From NCBI RefSeq assembly GCF_963678635.1, contig NC_087068.1, positions 47,447,785-47,511,784 of the forward strand: a DNA stretch of 64,000 nt, read 5' to 3'. The translations under genes and the position numbers were made by a program. The notes beneath the pieces were generated by a model. It was not told where the DNA came from. It saw only the letters and a list, made by a program, of their open reading frames with translations, and did no database searches. This document shows, in pieces, positions 1 through 11,800 of this stretch (its first letter is position 1; each line of letters opens with the position of its first letter). This DNA is from Symsagittifera roscoffensis (Eukaryota; Xenacoelomorpha; Acoela; Convolutidae).

Positions 1-860
1 GCCAGACGATAAAGCACAGTAGCCAGGGTTAGATTAAGTACATGAATTTAACTTTTGCTCCAAAGCAACTTATTGGCGCTTTTGTGAACCAGAAGCAGTA
101 TGGTTATGACGGAAACGCATTGAATAAGATAAAACATGTTAGATAACCACATGAAGACCCAAAAATATTCTGGTTACAAAGCGAAAGCTTAAAAAACGAA
201 CTATTTGCTGTGAAGAAAACATAGCCAACAGACAGTTGGAAACGAGTCAATACACAGAAAAAAATACCGCTTCTTTTTTGAAAGTCTCATTTTTCGAATT
301 TCGAGGAAAAAACAAATGGCCTTAAGACTCTTTGATTTTCTAGAACAATTTAAGATTGACACTTTTTATGATTTCTATAACGAGTTTTGACCGGCGCTTT
401 TTTAACAACATTAACCCAATTTGAGAAATTGGATCAACAGGTAAAGTTTTTATTCCGCTGCAAATCTCAATTTAAACTCCACTTTCGAAACTAGAACTCG
501 TTCACGTTCTTTCGCGCCATTTCCACGTTCGTATTTGGAGAGCGCTATTTACATCGCTTTCAGTAGATGAATTTCAATTGAACTCAAGTGTATTATGCTT
601 AAATGCATTAATATTTTAAGCCTTTTTCCTGGAAAAACAAACAACAAAAACCAGCAGGACCTATATAAGAGTCTTCACTACGTTCATTACTCTTAAAAAC
701 GATGTTTCAAATTTCGAGGGAAAAAAAGCATATTTAAACGAAGAAAAGTACCCCAGGTTAAAAGTCTTACCAGGTTAAAAGTCCAATTAATTTCAAAAAT
801 ACTTTATGATAAACTTTTTTTTTTGCATAGAACGAGATTTGCCCATTCAATTGGTGTACT
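1..860. other. AT-rich host non-coding DNA
   Basis: No convincing coding exon, RNA gene or repeat is visible here. The stretch is AT-rich with poly-A and poly-T runs, like nematode intergenic or intronic DNA. It lies downstream of the minus-strand zinc-finger gene and could hold a further 3' exon or the 3' UTR of that gene. Confidence 0.5.
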
Positions 861-920
861 GACTATAGCCTAGCGGCAGGACCCCGCATATAAGTATTTA
901 AATTCATGATTTGGACTTAC

Positions 921-1571
921 AGTAGTTCCAGAACGAGTAGGTCTGCCTTTGGGTGCTGCTTTAGTCGTAGATGCAACTGTCGTGTTTGCAACAGAAACTG
1001 CTGCTCTGCATGATTTCAAGTGTCTAAGATACTCTTTGCCTTCCAAGAAAGATTCACAGCATAGTTTACAACGAATTGTCTGAAACAAAGATAATGGTCA
1101 GTTTCGTTTCCGAAATCATCCAGGATACTAGGGCTCATTTTGTTCTTTGAAATTTTTCAAAAATTATTGTCTCATCTAGGAAACCCTAACACCGCTTGTT
1201 TAGATCATGAAAACGACCTATTCAAGATGCAAATTTTATTGTCTGAAATCTAATTAGATCTACAATTTTGACCTATAACTTTAACATTGTTCTTTTCTGC
1301 TTACCACCGATGATTTCTTTTTGCTATCGATAGAAGATGGTGAGACTTGGGCAGATTCGGAGCTGTTTGAGGAAGGTTTAATCGACAGAGAATGAGGTTT
1401 GTAAATAACACTGGAAATGAAATCTTCGTCAGTGAAAACTTTGTCTTTATGCGAAGATTCAAGATGATCTCTAATAGCTGCCAGGGACACACTCGGGTGA
1501 TTGCAGAAGGAACAGACATATGTACCTACAGTTGGTGACTGGCGCTCGGACGATCTTGGGTCCGATGACAT
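921..1571 (-). CDS. small host zinc-finger gene, two exons visible
   Basis: Exon 1 runs 1571 to 1305 (ATG at 1571, 89 codons) and ends at a GTAAG donor at 1304-1300. Exon 2 runs 1079 to 921 after a TTTCAG acceptor (53 codons, phase 0) and ends at a GTAAGT donor at 920-915. Exon 1 encodes a C2H2-like finger (YVCSFCNHPSVS followed by IRDHLESSHK), then a Ser-rich tail. Exon 2 encodes a second Cys-Cys-His-Cys finger (IRCKLCCESFLEGKEYLRHL). A TTTTCAG acceptor lies 5 nt upstream of the ATG, as expected for spliced-leader trans-splicing or for an upstream intron. The last exon is unclear; an acceptor near 862 would add only a few codons before a stop. A nucleic-acid-binding role is inferred from the fingers only. 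The tail of a LINE insertion begins about 25 bp upstream of the acceptor. Confidence 0.6.
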
Positions 1572-1576
1572 ATTGG

Positions 1577-1584
1577 CTGAAAAG
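1577..1584 (-). promoter_or_regulatory. trans-splice-like 3' acceptor before the zinc-finger gene
   Basis: On the minus strand the sequence reads TTTTCAG followed by CCAAT and then ATG. This matches the nematode 3' splice consensus and sits 5 nt before the start codon, a typical spacing for spliced-leader addition. It could also be the acceptor of an intron whose upstream exon lies beyond the LINE insertion. Confidence 0.5.
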
Positions 1585-1601
1585 TATAAACTTTAGGTTA
1601 C

Positions 1602-1603
<2 letters not shown>

Positions 1604-1637
<34 letters not shown>
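1604..1637. repeat. (ATT)n microsatellite, 3' tail of the LINE
   Basis: About eleven ATT units, i.e. (AAT)n on the minus strand. It directly follows the 3' UTR of the minus-strand LINE. Simple repeats at the 3' end are normal for several non-LTR clades, so it marks the 3' terminus of the insertion. Confidence 0.7.
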
Positions 1638-1986
1638 GGATTCAGCTATTAGAGCTTGGGTGTTTCCACCCTTAAGTTTCAGTGTCATGCAAGTTTCCAT
1701 GTCGAAATATCGTTGTATCTATAGTTTGTCATGAAGTAATTCCAGAAGTGCTTCAGTAGTCGTGGTTTGAGTCCCTGATGGTTGGAGTAGTCGATTGAAT
1801 TTGGTAAGATGTTCACAAGTTTGCAGGTTCTGAGCCAAAACTCCTGTTGGTAGATAGATTTCTTTATTTTCGGCAGTTCGAAAAAAGGTTTCTCTGATAA
1901 CCGGGTGGCTCTGTCGAATTCCTTTAAACAAAAATACTCTGTGGCATCAATTTTATAGTAACCATTCAACATCTTGGACATAAATA
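1604..1986 (-). mobile_element. LINE, 3' segment separated from its body by E1
   Basis: Holds the C-terminal end of the LINE ORF2 (open on the minus strand from 1986, stop TGA at 1685-1687), a short 3' UTR and the (ATT)n tail. The rest of the element resumes at 21806. Joining the two sides across E1 with one copy of the 3-bp ATA repeat keeps the ORF2 frame open, so E1 inserted into a coding LINE. Only the last ~100 residues of ORF2 are here; they are basic and hydrophobic like the tails of LINE RT proteins. Confidence 0.75.
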
Positions 1987-2906
1987 TGTGACATTCGACC
2001 AGAATGGCCAAAATGCAGTCTCTGCAGAATTCAGGATTTTAGCAGTGAACCTTCCGGATTGGCGATTTAGAACGGATAAGGACGTTATTTGAATGATTGG
2101 CCAAACGGTGAAGGCTAGAAGATTCTGGAATTCTAAATTTTAAATTTTCGAAGTGATGACGTAACATTTCTGAGAAATGTTAAAACGGCCATTTTGGCTA
2201 AAATAGCAGAAAGAAACAGAACAACTTTATCTGCGATTACGAACAGTACGAAAATCGAGACTAAAAAACAACAACGAACTACCGAACAGCAGAGGACGTT
2301 CCGAGTTGCAACTATTGTGCTGTTACAATAGTTGCAAGGCCGTTGCGAACAACGGTGAAGGGTAAAAACCAGCCCTCCGAGTTAGCGTGAACCTGAGGTT
2401 AAGGAGCTTGATTCGCCGGATTCAAGAATCCGGAAGGGTCTCGGGACGGGAACTTTTATGAACTTGTATTGAATTTTAGCATCCTGTCATGTCCTGACTT
2501 GAATTTAACTGATATTTTGATTAGTTTTGACAAGGATGAGGTGCTAGGAGTTGGGGGAAAGGGTTGATCCATCTTCGATGGAGATGATGATTTTTATCTA
2601 CTGAACAAAAACAATAGTAATATGATAAGTAGTAGCCCTGTTTTTAGGAGTGACCTCGTGGTCTGGCGATACAGAGACCCAGCCATGAGCTCACTAATTT
2701 TGCATGTAATTCAGTTAATTTGAGCGTTCTGGTCGAAGCCGGAGAACAGTAACGTTTTTGTCAGCCTGATGTAAGAAAGACCACCGAAAAGTACTGGCTT
2801 GGTAGAGACGGTGAAAAACATGCAAAGCTCTGTTTAGACGCTAGCCAGTCGTCTTAAGACTTAGTTTTGTTATCCGTCGATATGTATCTTCCGGGCGAAT
2901 GTTACA
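1987..2906 (+). repeat. E1 5' LTR
   Basis: 920 bp, TG...CA termini, matched by the copy at 20886-21805. It contains one unit of the leader stem-type repeat (around 2341-2443, ending in ATCCGGAAGGGTC) and a hairpin near its 3' end (arms 2793-2799 and 2843-2849) that is shared in structure with the E2 LTR. I cannot place a TATA box or polyadenylation signal with confidence. Confidence 0.93.
2793..2849 (+). ncRNA. conserved LTR hairpin (R/U5 region), E1
   Basis: Arms ACTGGCT and AGCCAGT enclose a loop carrying GAGACGGTGAAAAAC. In the E2 LTR the same place has arms ACTGGCA and TGCCAGT and the same loop motif. The last pair changes from T-A to A-T, a compensatory substitution that supports a real RNA structure. 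It lies ~60-110 nt before the LTR end and hence close to the PBS, where gypsy elements carry signals for reverse transcription and packaging. The function is inferred. Confidence 0.5.
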
Positions 2907-2918
2907 TGTATGTTTTTA

Positions 2919-2933
2919 TGGCGCTCCTGGGTG
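2919..2933 (+). promoter_or_regulatory. primer-binding site of E1
   Basis: TGGCGCTCCTGGGTG starts with TGG, the complement of a tRNA CCA end, and lies 12 nt after the 5' LTR. The same 15 bases at the same distance occur in E2 (27078) and in the third leader copy (50492), while the flanking sequence differs. The implied tRNA 3' end is CACCCAGGAGCGCCA; I could not assign the tRNA species. Confidence 0.65.
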
Positions 2934-4853
2934 TTATTCTTTCATAACATCATGACCGGCGGAACCGTTAACGAGCACTCCGCGCCGAGCGGATGCTCAC
3001 ATTAACGCCCTTAATAGGCCTAAACAGCCGGGGCGGAAGGGTAGTTCGGAACGCGGAAGCCTTCCGGATTACCGTGAATAGTTTTTTAACCTAGTTAAGA
3101 CCGAAAATTCACGAACCAGGAAGGGTGGGGGGAATCATGAACCCCTCATCCCCTGAGTGGTTTGTGACCAAAAACACTTAAAGATATAAGCAAAACCAAA
3201 CAAAAAGTAGTATAGTACCCAAGAAAAACAAAAAAAAAACATAAAAAATAACCGGAAAAACCAAAAACAGTAAAAAAAATAAAAAAAAATCAGTAGAAAT
3301 CATCCCCCCAGTCAAGATGTGATTCAACCCCCCCGTTTGTTGTTGATAGATATATTGTTGTTACAGGCATTTATATCAGTCAGGATCGTTACGATCAATT
3401 TTGTGGCCCGTTTGTGAGGCTTGTACTGTAGGGTTATTTGAGCATTTAAGCACGTTAATGATAAATTGCGCTCAATCCGGAAGGGTCAGCTGATTTGCGC
3501 TCAATTCGGAAGGGTCTTGGGTGAAGACCGATCCGGCAGGCAGTTCAAGGAGCAACAAGAAGGGGCTCAACGACAACAACAATCGACTGTTGGGTATCGT
3601 TAACAAGTTTTGTATCCCTTTTGGTACAAAAAGTAAGATAGTAATCTGTGGGGGGCTCGACAGTGCTGCACTGTAGTGACCCTTCACCGAACTGCGAATA
3701 TCCGAGTTAAGCACCTTAATTTGGATAATAAACAAACCCGGAGGGGTATAGTATTACTAATATTATTATTCATATAGCCTATATTAATAGTCACATATCG
3801 TTTTTCAGTGAAAAACAACGAAAAGAGACCGGTTTTTAGGGTCAAAATAGCGATATTTTGATCCCCCCACAAGTCGCGATTTTTGAGATATCGATATTTT
3901 TTGAAACGGAAAAAAGCGCTAAGTTAGTGTGTTACATCGTAACTGCACTACTGTAATAAGTAGAACCGGTTAACTTTAGTTCGGAAGTGGTTGGAACTAG
4001 TTTGGTACCAAAAACCAAATTTTCCCAATTTTTGATAGTAAGAAACACTAAAAATTTAGAAAATTTTTTGAAATTTTTGAGGTAGGACAGTAAAAATAGT
4101 TGTTCGGACAACGTCCACTAGTGAATCTACAAGTCTTAAAATCCGCTACACGAAAGCCTTCCGGGTTGCAGAGAAACCGAACATAACGTGTTTGATTTGG
4201 TGGATTCATCAATCCGGAGGGGTCCAGGTAGCATAGTTTTTCGCAAAATTTTTCTACAATAGCGTTTTAGATCGGGTCTTTTGCATTGAACTAGAAGAGT
4301 ATAGGCCTTCTGAGCTCGGATCAATAATTTTTAGGTCGAAAGGACCAGATTTGCGGAAAAAGTTAGGCGGAACCTATAAGAGAGAAAATTTTTTGAGTTC
4401 GGAAAAAAGACGTTTTGGTTAATAACTTTGGAACTACTGATCATATCGAGTTGATCTTGGTACCAATAGATCAGAAATTAATTGAGCTTACTAATAGGAT
4501 TAGAAATTTTTCGGAAAAGCGAGCGAGAAAATTTTTTGAGATTGTTTTTAGCAAATTACACAAATCCGGAGGGGTACACCCTTCACGTTTTATAAATTTT
4601 TCTGAAAAACCCTTATACCCCTACCAAAAGTTGATAGCGATTGAACTAAGTAACTTAGGACAGTTCTAGACAAAAAGGGAAGGCTGAAGGCACAAGACAA
4701 CCATAATAGAGTCGAAGTTAGGCAAGTGATAAGACCCTTCACCGTTAGTGTGAATTGTCAAATAAGTGCCTTAACTTCAATCCGGAGGGGTCTAGGAAAG
4801 GACCCTATACCCTTCCCAGTTAATTCAAACAGCATAAAAGCAACGCAGAACGT

Positions 4854-5110
4854 ATCCGGAGGGGTATAAGCTAAAATTAAGAAAACTACAAAAAGCTACT
4901 TTGACAGAGCTAAGGGCTCCCAATCCGGAGGGGTCGAAATTTTTCAAAGTCAGAGGGGTCCGAATCCGGAGGGGTCTACTTTCCACAAAACCGGAGGGGT
5001 CCGAATCCGGAGGGGTCTTATAGTTGCTAATTCCGAGGGGTCCCAATCCGGAGGGGTCTATATTCTGACAGTCCGGAAGGGTCCTATTTGTGCAAATCCG
5101 GAGGGGTATC
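4854..5110 (+). repeat. cluster of CCGGAGGGGTC motifs in the E1 leader
   Basis: About ten copies of the core (A)TCCGGAGGGGTC fall in ~250 bp, including pairs in immediate succession. More copies lie at about 3474, 3505, 3738, 4210, 4562 and 4781. Some pair with an upstream ACCCTTC arm and a central TTAAG...CTTAAT segment to give stem-loops of 60-80 nt, for example 3670-3745 and 4733-4795. The reverse-complement core (ACCCTCC) is amplified in E2. Confidence 0.7.
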
Positions 5111-5339
5111 ATTTTATTAAGGACTTAGGTAAACGAAAGAAAGACTAAAAAGCGAGAGGTATTAGGTTATTAATACACAGGCTAGGTATCAGTGACTGCA
5201 CTGGTAACTTGCCTCTCAAAAAGAACCAGACTAATACAAAACAGGTCCGAACTCGGATATTCGCGACACTAAGTCTAAATTAAAAAGAGCGTGACTCATT
5301 GGTGTGGATTGAAACATAATACGTTTTTGGGAAAAGTAA

Positions 5340-5500
5340 CTGCCCTGAGGATTTTAGTAGGTCTAGCTCGGGCAGTCCGAAGGCAGATAGGTAACACAGT
5401 ACTCGGTGGGTGCAATAGACGCCCACTTGAGAAAATTACTGCCTTCAAAGTTTTGTCTGTTTGGTGCAGCACCAAGCAGGGAAAGCTTTTTCTTTAAAAG
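5340..5500 (+). ncRNA. structured leader RNA module, E1 copy
   Basis: A ~160-nt block that also occurs twice in E2 (29430-29620 and 29620-29800). Shared parts, in order: TGCC..GAG, GCTCGGGCA, CTCGGTGGGTG, a hairpin (GTGGGTG 5406-5412 pairing with CGCCCAC 5420-5426), ACTTGAGAA, and AAGCTTTTTCTTTAA. It sits ~390 nt before the gag start. An IRES-like, packaging or dimerisation role is possible; nothing in the sequence decides between these. Confidence 0.5.
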
Positions 5501-5887
5501 ACAGGTTCGACTATTGTACTGCGACCGACTAAGAGTACAAGACACATACGTTTTTTTATATATACATTCATATTGTGTCAATATATATATTTTTTTGTTT
5601 TTGATTTTAAATCAACCTAAACTGTGCTTGATTGGGTGGTGACTACACTATCTTTTAAATTGACTGATAACATCATATTGTGCTAGTTTCCAGATCTTTG
5701 GACCAATAATCGGCTAGTGTGAATAAATTTTATACAAACTGTACTCTGACAACATACAGGGATTCGTGGTCACTATTTAATAGAATCTGGTGAAATTTAT
5801 TGTGTTGTGTCATTATTATTGTTAATAAAACTATAAGGTCTCTAGCAATTGAGTCAAGAGTAGGCATAGGAAAGTGACAAATAAAGA

Positions 5888-8800
5888 ATGAGTTTAGACA
5901 AGTCAAGGATACCAAAACGAGGTAATAGCTCTAGGAAATTCATACCTGAAAAGCAAAGAAAAACGATGACCGATCCTTTTGTGGATTGGATCAAGCGATC
6001 CCGGTCTGACAAAAGGGGGACGGTTTCAGGCAGAATGGTTGCAACGAGAAGTCAGAAGACCTCAGAAGAGCGAAGAGAACTATTAGAAGTGGAGGTCAAT
6101 ACGGACCATACCATGAACGACAACCAGGGAGTAAATGGATTGGAAGGAAGAGGCAGAAGGCTGGCGAGTGAATCAACCCCGGTAGAACAAGGCCATGATT
6201 TTGCCACTTCCACCGGGACATTGGATCGAGAGGAGATGTCGGAACTGTCCGACATCTCAACTGAAGTAACGGCGACTAGAAGATCTCCGACAGACAACAC
6301 TATGATGGCAGGCGGAACGGGGAAACAAACAACGTCATCATCATTCTCAGAAAGAATGAAGAACACCTTCGGAAACATCTTTCCATTCAGCATGGGAGGA
6401 GGAGCAGGAAGTGACGGTGAGTCCCAGGAGGAAGAGGATGAAGAGGAGCAAGGGGACTTTGGATCTCAAGTCAGTCTCAATAGTTCGATCCAGGAGAGTG
6501 AGGCACACGTCGGAAGAGAGACTGGAACCATGGACAAATTTGGTGTAGTGACAACGATAAGTAAGGAGGCAAACACACCGGGCCAGTCAAAGGACTTCGC
6601 GATTAGGACAAGTTCGGAGCCACAACCTGAAGAGAATAGAACCAGAGGGCTCGGCAATGCGTTAATGGATCCTGAAATAAATAATGAAAAGACGTTGAAG
6701 CACAGAGTCAAGGCCCGGATCTCGACAAGCACGAAGTTACCTGGCTCCGACAGGGTTACACCGCCACTAGTGACGCCACTCGTGGATAACGGGGCAGCAC
6801 TAGAAGAAGCCTTAAACAACATAGTGGGCAGTTTAGGAGAACAAAATGAACAGATGTCGATAAGGATGAGTGAACTAGAAAGAGCAGTTCACATTGAAAG
6901 AGAAAGTCTGCGGGAAGAAATAAACCGCAACAGACAAGAAGTTGACAGAAGCGAAAAACGCTTGAAAGAAAGAACGGACGAACATATGACGAGGAACTTG
7001 TCGCGAATGACAAGAGAAGCGGAACAGAGGGAGTTACGCTTAAGAGCCGACATGGAGAAGTTAAGAATTCAGCAAGAGCAGTCTCTTGGGTCTCTTGACA
7101 CAAAGATAGACGCGATGATGGAGAGGCGAACGCAGGCTATCATGGATAGGTTGGACGGGCTACTAAGCAGCAAGAGTGGACCAAAAGAAGGAGAGCCGAA
7201 CTCGGGAGGTCCCAGCAGGGAACCGAGGGTGAACTTCAATGAACATCAAAGGAGGAAGACAAATGGATCCACTAGAGGCAGGGGCAGTTCATCAGGCTAT
7301 GCCACAAGGGGTAATACAGCATGGGGCCCGAACAGTAGAGCGAGTTCAACGGGGAACAGACAAACCTCGAACGAACGACCAACGCAAAGCACACATGCGA
7401 CTGGGAGAAGCGATTCTGGCAACATGGGGCATACAAGCCCGAGGAGGAGTCACATGGGCCAAGCGGGAAACGCTCAAGGTGATTCGGATTGCAGGGATGC
7501 ACCGCACACAGAGCCTTCGACAAGGTGTGAGGACACTCAGGCGGGACACTCAAGGGATGCTACGGCAATGGCCACAGCATTTGAACCCCTGAACAGGTCT
7601 TTGGAGACATTCCTGACGCGGTTATCTAGAACCAATGAACGCAGTGAAAAGTCCAGAAGAGTCTTTAAGAAACCAAGATGCTACAAAGACGAATCTGATG
7701 GCTGTATTGATACCTGGATAGAGGTAATGAAGCTGCATTTCGAGGAAGAAGACTTGTCTGAGAGACAGGAATGCAGCGCGCTCACCAGCAACTTAGAAGG
7801 GACAGCCCTGAACTGTGTCATGGCTAAGAAACAGTATCAACGTGACACTGCTGAGAAAATCTTCGAAATCTTGTTAAACCGTTTCGGATCAGGGGTGCAG
7901 GGGCACCAGGCGATGATGCGCTTCGAGAAACGGAGGCAACGAGAAGATGAAACAATAGACAAGTTTCTCGATGATTTGGAAATGCTGAGAAGACGCAGCC
8001 AACCGGATGAGTCAAACCGAAGGATGAACCTGGCCGTAGCCTCAAAATTCATCGATGGTGTGAAAAATGATGAACTTCGTACGATGCTAGCAACGCATTA
8101 CACACCACTATCAACTAATGCGCCAACACCGGAGGAGTTGAGGCTCAAATCAAAAGAGTATCTTTTGTTGAAACCTCCTTCGAGATCTGGATATTACAAG
8201 AACAATTATGGCAATTTTAACAACGGACCAGCTAACCAAGGGAACAATTGGTACAAACCGAGGGATGATATGGACAAGAGACGTTCTTGTGCTAATTGCA
8301 GTTCAACAGACCATCATGTGTCAGCATGCCCAGCTTACAAACAAGGCATGAAAGCAATAGGCTTTAGCCTCGAGGACGAAGATGCGTCAGAGTTGGATCA
8401 TGAGGATTTCATGAGAGGAGTAATTGCGAAATTTGGCCCGAGGTGTTTCTTTTGTAACTTGGAAGGTCATTTTAAATCAGATTGTCCGCAATTCTGGGAT
8501 GCAGTGGCAGACATCAAGCATCCAAGGCATGAAGAAGCTTTGTCAGGAGTGAAAGCAAGCAAGGCTCGACTTTTGGGCGAAGCAGAGGCACGCAGGAAGG
8601 ACAAACCTCAAGAGCTGGCGGCAAAGAAAATGCAAGCAGTAAAAGAAGAAGCACGTGAACCGGAACCAGCAACTGCGGCCGATGACTTCAAGATCGATTA
8701 TAAGGCAGCCGCAAAGGATGCTTTAAATAGAGTACAGCAGGAATTGGTGACGAAAGAGATCGAACAAAAAGTGAAACTTGAACTGGAAAATGAAAAGCTT

Positions 8801-11800
8801 CAGGAGCAACTGAATACCTTCGAGGCAACGGAGTTCGAAGAGACGAAAACACCAAGCAGTTTAGATATGAAACTTAAAGTGATCTCCGGTAAGAGGTTCG
8901 GCATGGCGCCGCAGGGAAAGAAGATACAGTCGATAATCTCAGTGGCTGGACACCAGGTAATAAGAAATTTGAGTGAACCATCAGAGTTCACTTTAATGCA
9001 TTTGGACACATATGCAGATTATCTGAGGCAGGTGGAGCCACGCACTGAGTCGAGAGCTGTGCGAGCACTACTAACGACGGGTGGCCCTCGCATGAAGAAA
9101 CTTCATGGACGCTACTTGGAGGTCTATGGGCCGTATCAAATAATGCTGAACGTGGATGGAATCAGCATCTACACCAGGACTTACATAACAACAGATGATG
9201 ACCAAATGGGGCAGATCTATTTGGGTGAAGAGGAACTCAAAGTCCGCAGGATAGGCCATGACGCCATGATGGAACAAGACGCGGTACATATTGGATATGA
9301 AGCAGATGTGACAGCACACCTGCTTGACACCAACGGAACAAAAATCGGAGTCACAGGGCTTCTGGACACAGGCGCGGTGGTGAGTGTGATGCCGATAAAA
9401 ACCTGGGAGAGAATGGGCTTCACGCGGGAAGATTTGATTCCTACGAATCTCCGACTAGCCGCTGCAAATCGAGGAGCTATCTACGTAGCCGGAAGAACAC
9501 CGGTGACGGTCCTTCACATGGGAGGACGGAACCTTTGGATGAGCTTCCTGGTGGTAGAGAATCTGGACGATGCGGACCAATTCATCTTGGGCAGAGATTT
9601 TGTCAGGAATTTTGACGTGATGATTGACTTGAACAACGGTCTAATACGGATTAGAAACCCGGACCGAAAGTATGTTAAGAGACCAGTTAATAGGATAATA
9701 ACAGGTGAAAATAAGGTACCAGTTTTTTTGGATAGAAAAGTAAAGTTACAACCAGGACAAGCTGTAGTAGCAATTTTTAGAATGAGAAATTTAAATTCGT
9801 TAAGTGATAGTAAACAGGTTTGCTTAGTACCGAATCCAAATAGTCAGAGTTCGGTGATTTTAGGCCGGAGCTTCTCGGTAACGCGAAACGGACTGTGTGT
9901 CAGTGTGTTGTTGAACACACTGGACACCACGGTTTCAATCCAGCGTGGAAAGAAGCTTGGTTACGCATTGCCGATGAGGACCGACTATGAGGAGACAGAA
10001 AACTCGAAGAAATATAGTGTGAAAGACTGTCCTTATCATGCAAATAAAGATAAAATCTTAAAGAGAATTAATGAATTAAAATCTATTCATAAATTGTTTT
10101 CAATGAAATCCGAAACGGACGACGGCTTATCAAGCTGCTCGAATTTTCCGGAACGCCCCTCGTCATATGAACTGGATTCTGACAAACCGGTTTTGCCAGA
10201 AATAGAACATTTAAAAGGAAAAATAGGTGAGGGAGATTTTGAAAAATTGCGGGACCTCCTAGATCGGAACGCCGAAGTATTTTCAAAACATAAGGCGGAC
10301 ATCGGTTGCTGTAATTTCGTCGAACACGAAATCGAACTAGAAGAGGGCGCCGTTCCCCATAGGGAAGGCGCAAGGCGAATGACGCCACATAAATCGGAAG
10401 CATGCCGAGCGGAAATAGAAATGTTGCTTGAATACGACATGATAGAACCCTCGAAATCACCATGGGCTTGCGGAGTAGTAATGGCGAAAAAGAAAGGGGG
10501 GCAGCTTAGATTTTGTTGCGACTTTCGTTACTTGAACGCGGTAACGATTAAAGATGCGTACCCGATACCACGAATAGACGAGAGCCTATCCAAACTTGGT
10601 GATGCAAAGTTCTTCACCACATTGGACTTGGGTTCTGCCTTCTGGCAGGTTCCTCTGCGAAAGAAGGACAGGGAGAAAACCGGATTCGCGTGCGAATTGG
10701 GGTTGTACCAGTGGAAGAGGATGCCCTTCGGCTTGTGCAATGCAACAGCAACCTTTCAAAGGCTGATGGCTCAGGCTTTGACAGGAGTGACCAAAAAGTA
10801 CGGGAATCTCTTGATGTGCTACGTGGATGACGTAGTCATAGCGACACCAACCCTGGAGGATCACATTGATCGACTCGATGAGGTCTTCGGATGTATGAAA
10901 AGAGCAGGCTTGAAATGCAAACCATCGAAATGTGAAATCCTTAGGGATTCGATCAAGTACCTGGGAAGAATGGTGGACCGGCATGGTGTGAGGCCAGATC
11001 CAGAAGCAGTAGAGGCTGTGCTGACATGGAAAGCTCCTAGAACGGACACACAGCTCATGAGCTTCCTAGGGTTTGCCAATTACTACCGAGAATTCATAAA
11101 AGGATACGCGGACAAGGTGTACCCGATGCAGAAGCTGATGCGCAACAAAGGGAAAAAGTTCGAATGGAACGATGAGGCACAAGTTGCTTTCGAGAACATA
11201 AAGCGGGAACTGTGCGAAGCGCCAGTGCTGGGCATGCCTACAGAAAAGGGCATGTATGTTCTTGAAACAGACGCATCGGTGGTGGCCATCTCAGGAATAT
11301 TGCATCAAGAGCAAGAATGGAACGGAAGAACAGTCCTCCGTCCCATTGCATACGGCAGCAAAGTCTTGAGTGACACAGAGATGAAATATGGCGCACCAAA
11401 AGCAGAAATGTTTGCAGTAGTTACCTTCGTGGAGAAGTACCGTGCATACTTGGGGAGCGCTCCCTTCAAGTTACGCGTGGACAACAGAGCGTTATCCTGG
11501 TTGAAGACCTACTCGATGGATCAGAGTTATATTGGTAGATGGATAGTAAGACTGGATGGCTACCATATGATAATCGAACACAGGATGCGTGATAAACATC
11601 AGAATGCTGACAGTCTCAGCAAGAAAACTGAGTTCTATGAAAGATTGGAGCAGAAGCAGGCCAATCAGGCGGAAGTAAAGGAGGGATTCTCGTTTCTGGA
11701 CAAAGAAACTTATGAAGCGCTTCCCTTAACGAGATGGTTGGATAAGTCTGGACATCCAATTCCGGGGCATCCTGAGTTACCTGTAGAGAAAGCAGCCGAG

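Larger units (their letters stand above)
2907..5887 (+). other. E1 5' leader, ~3 kb, non-coding and repeat-rich
   Basis: No long ORF fits coding sequence here. It contains the PBS, an A-rich tract (about 3190-3300), many copies of CCGGAGGGGTC or CCGGAAGGGTC (densest at 4854-5110), and a structured module at about 5340-5500. Segments such as the TTTTTAAC...GTTAA...CCGAAAATTC block after 3080 are shared with the E2 leader. Typical gypsy leaders are a few hundred bases, so this is unusually long. It probably holds packaging, dimerisation and translation signals, which is inference. Confidence 0.75.

Noticed and set aside
4825-5112. Minus-strand frame with repeated DPSG residues in the E1 leader
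   Set aside because: The peptide repeat merely translates the GGAGGGGTC DNA motif cluster; no start context or conservation in E2.
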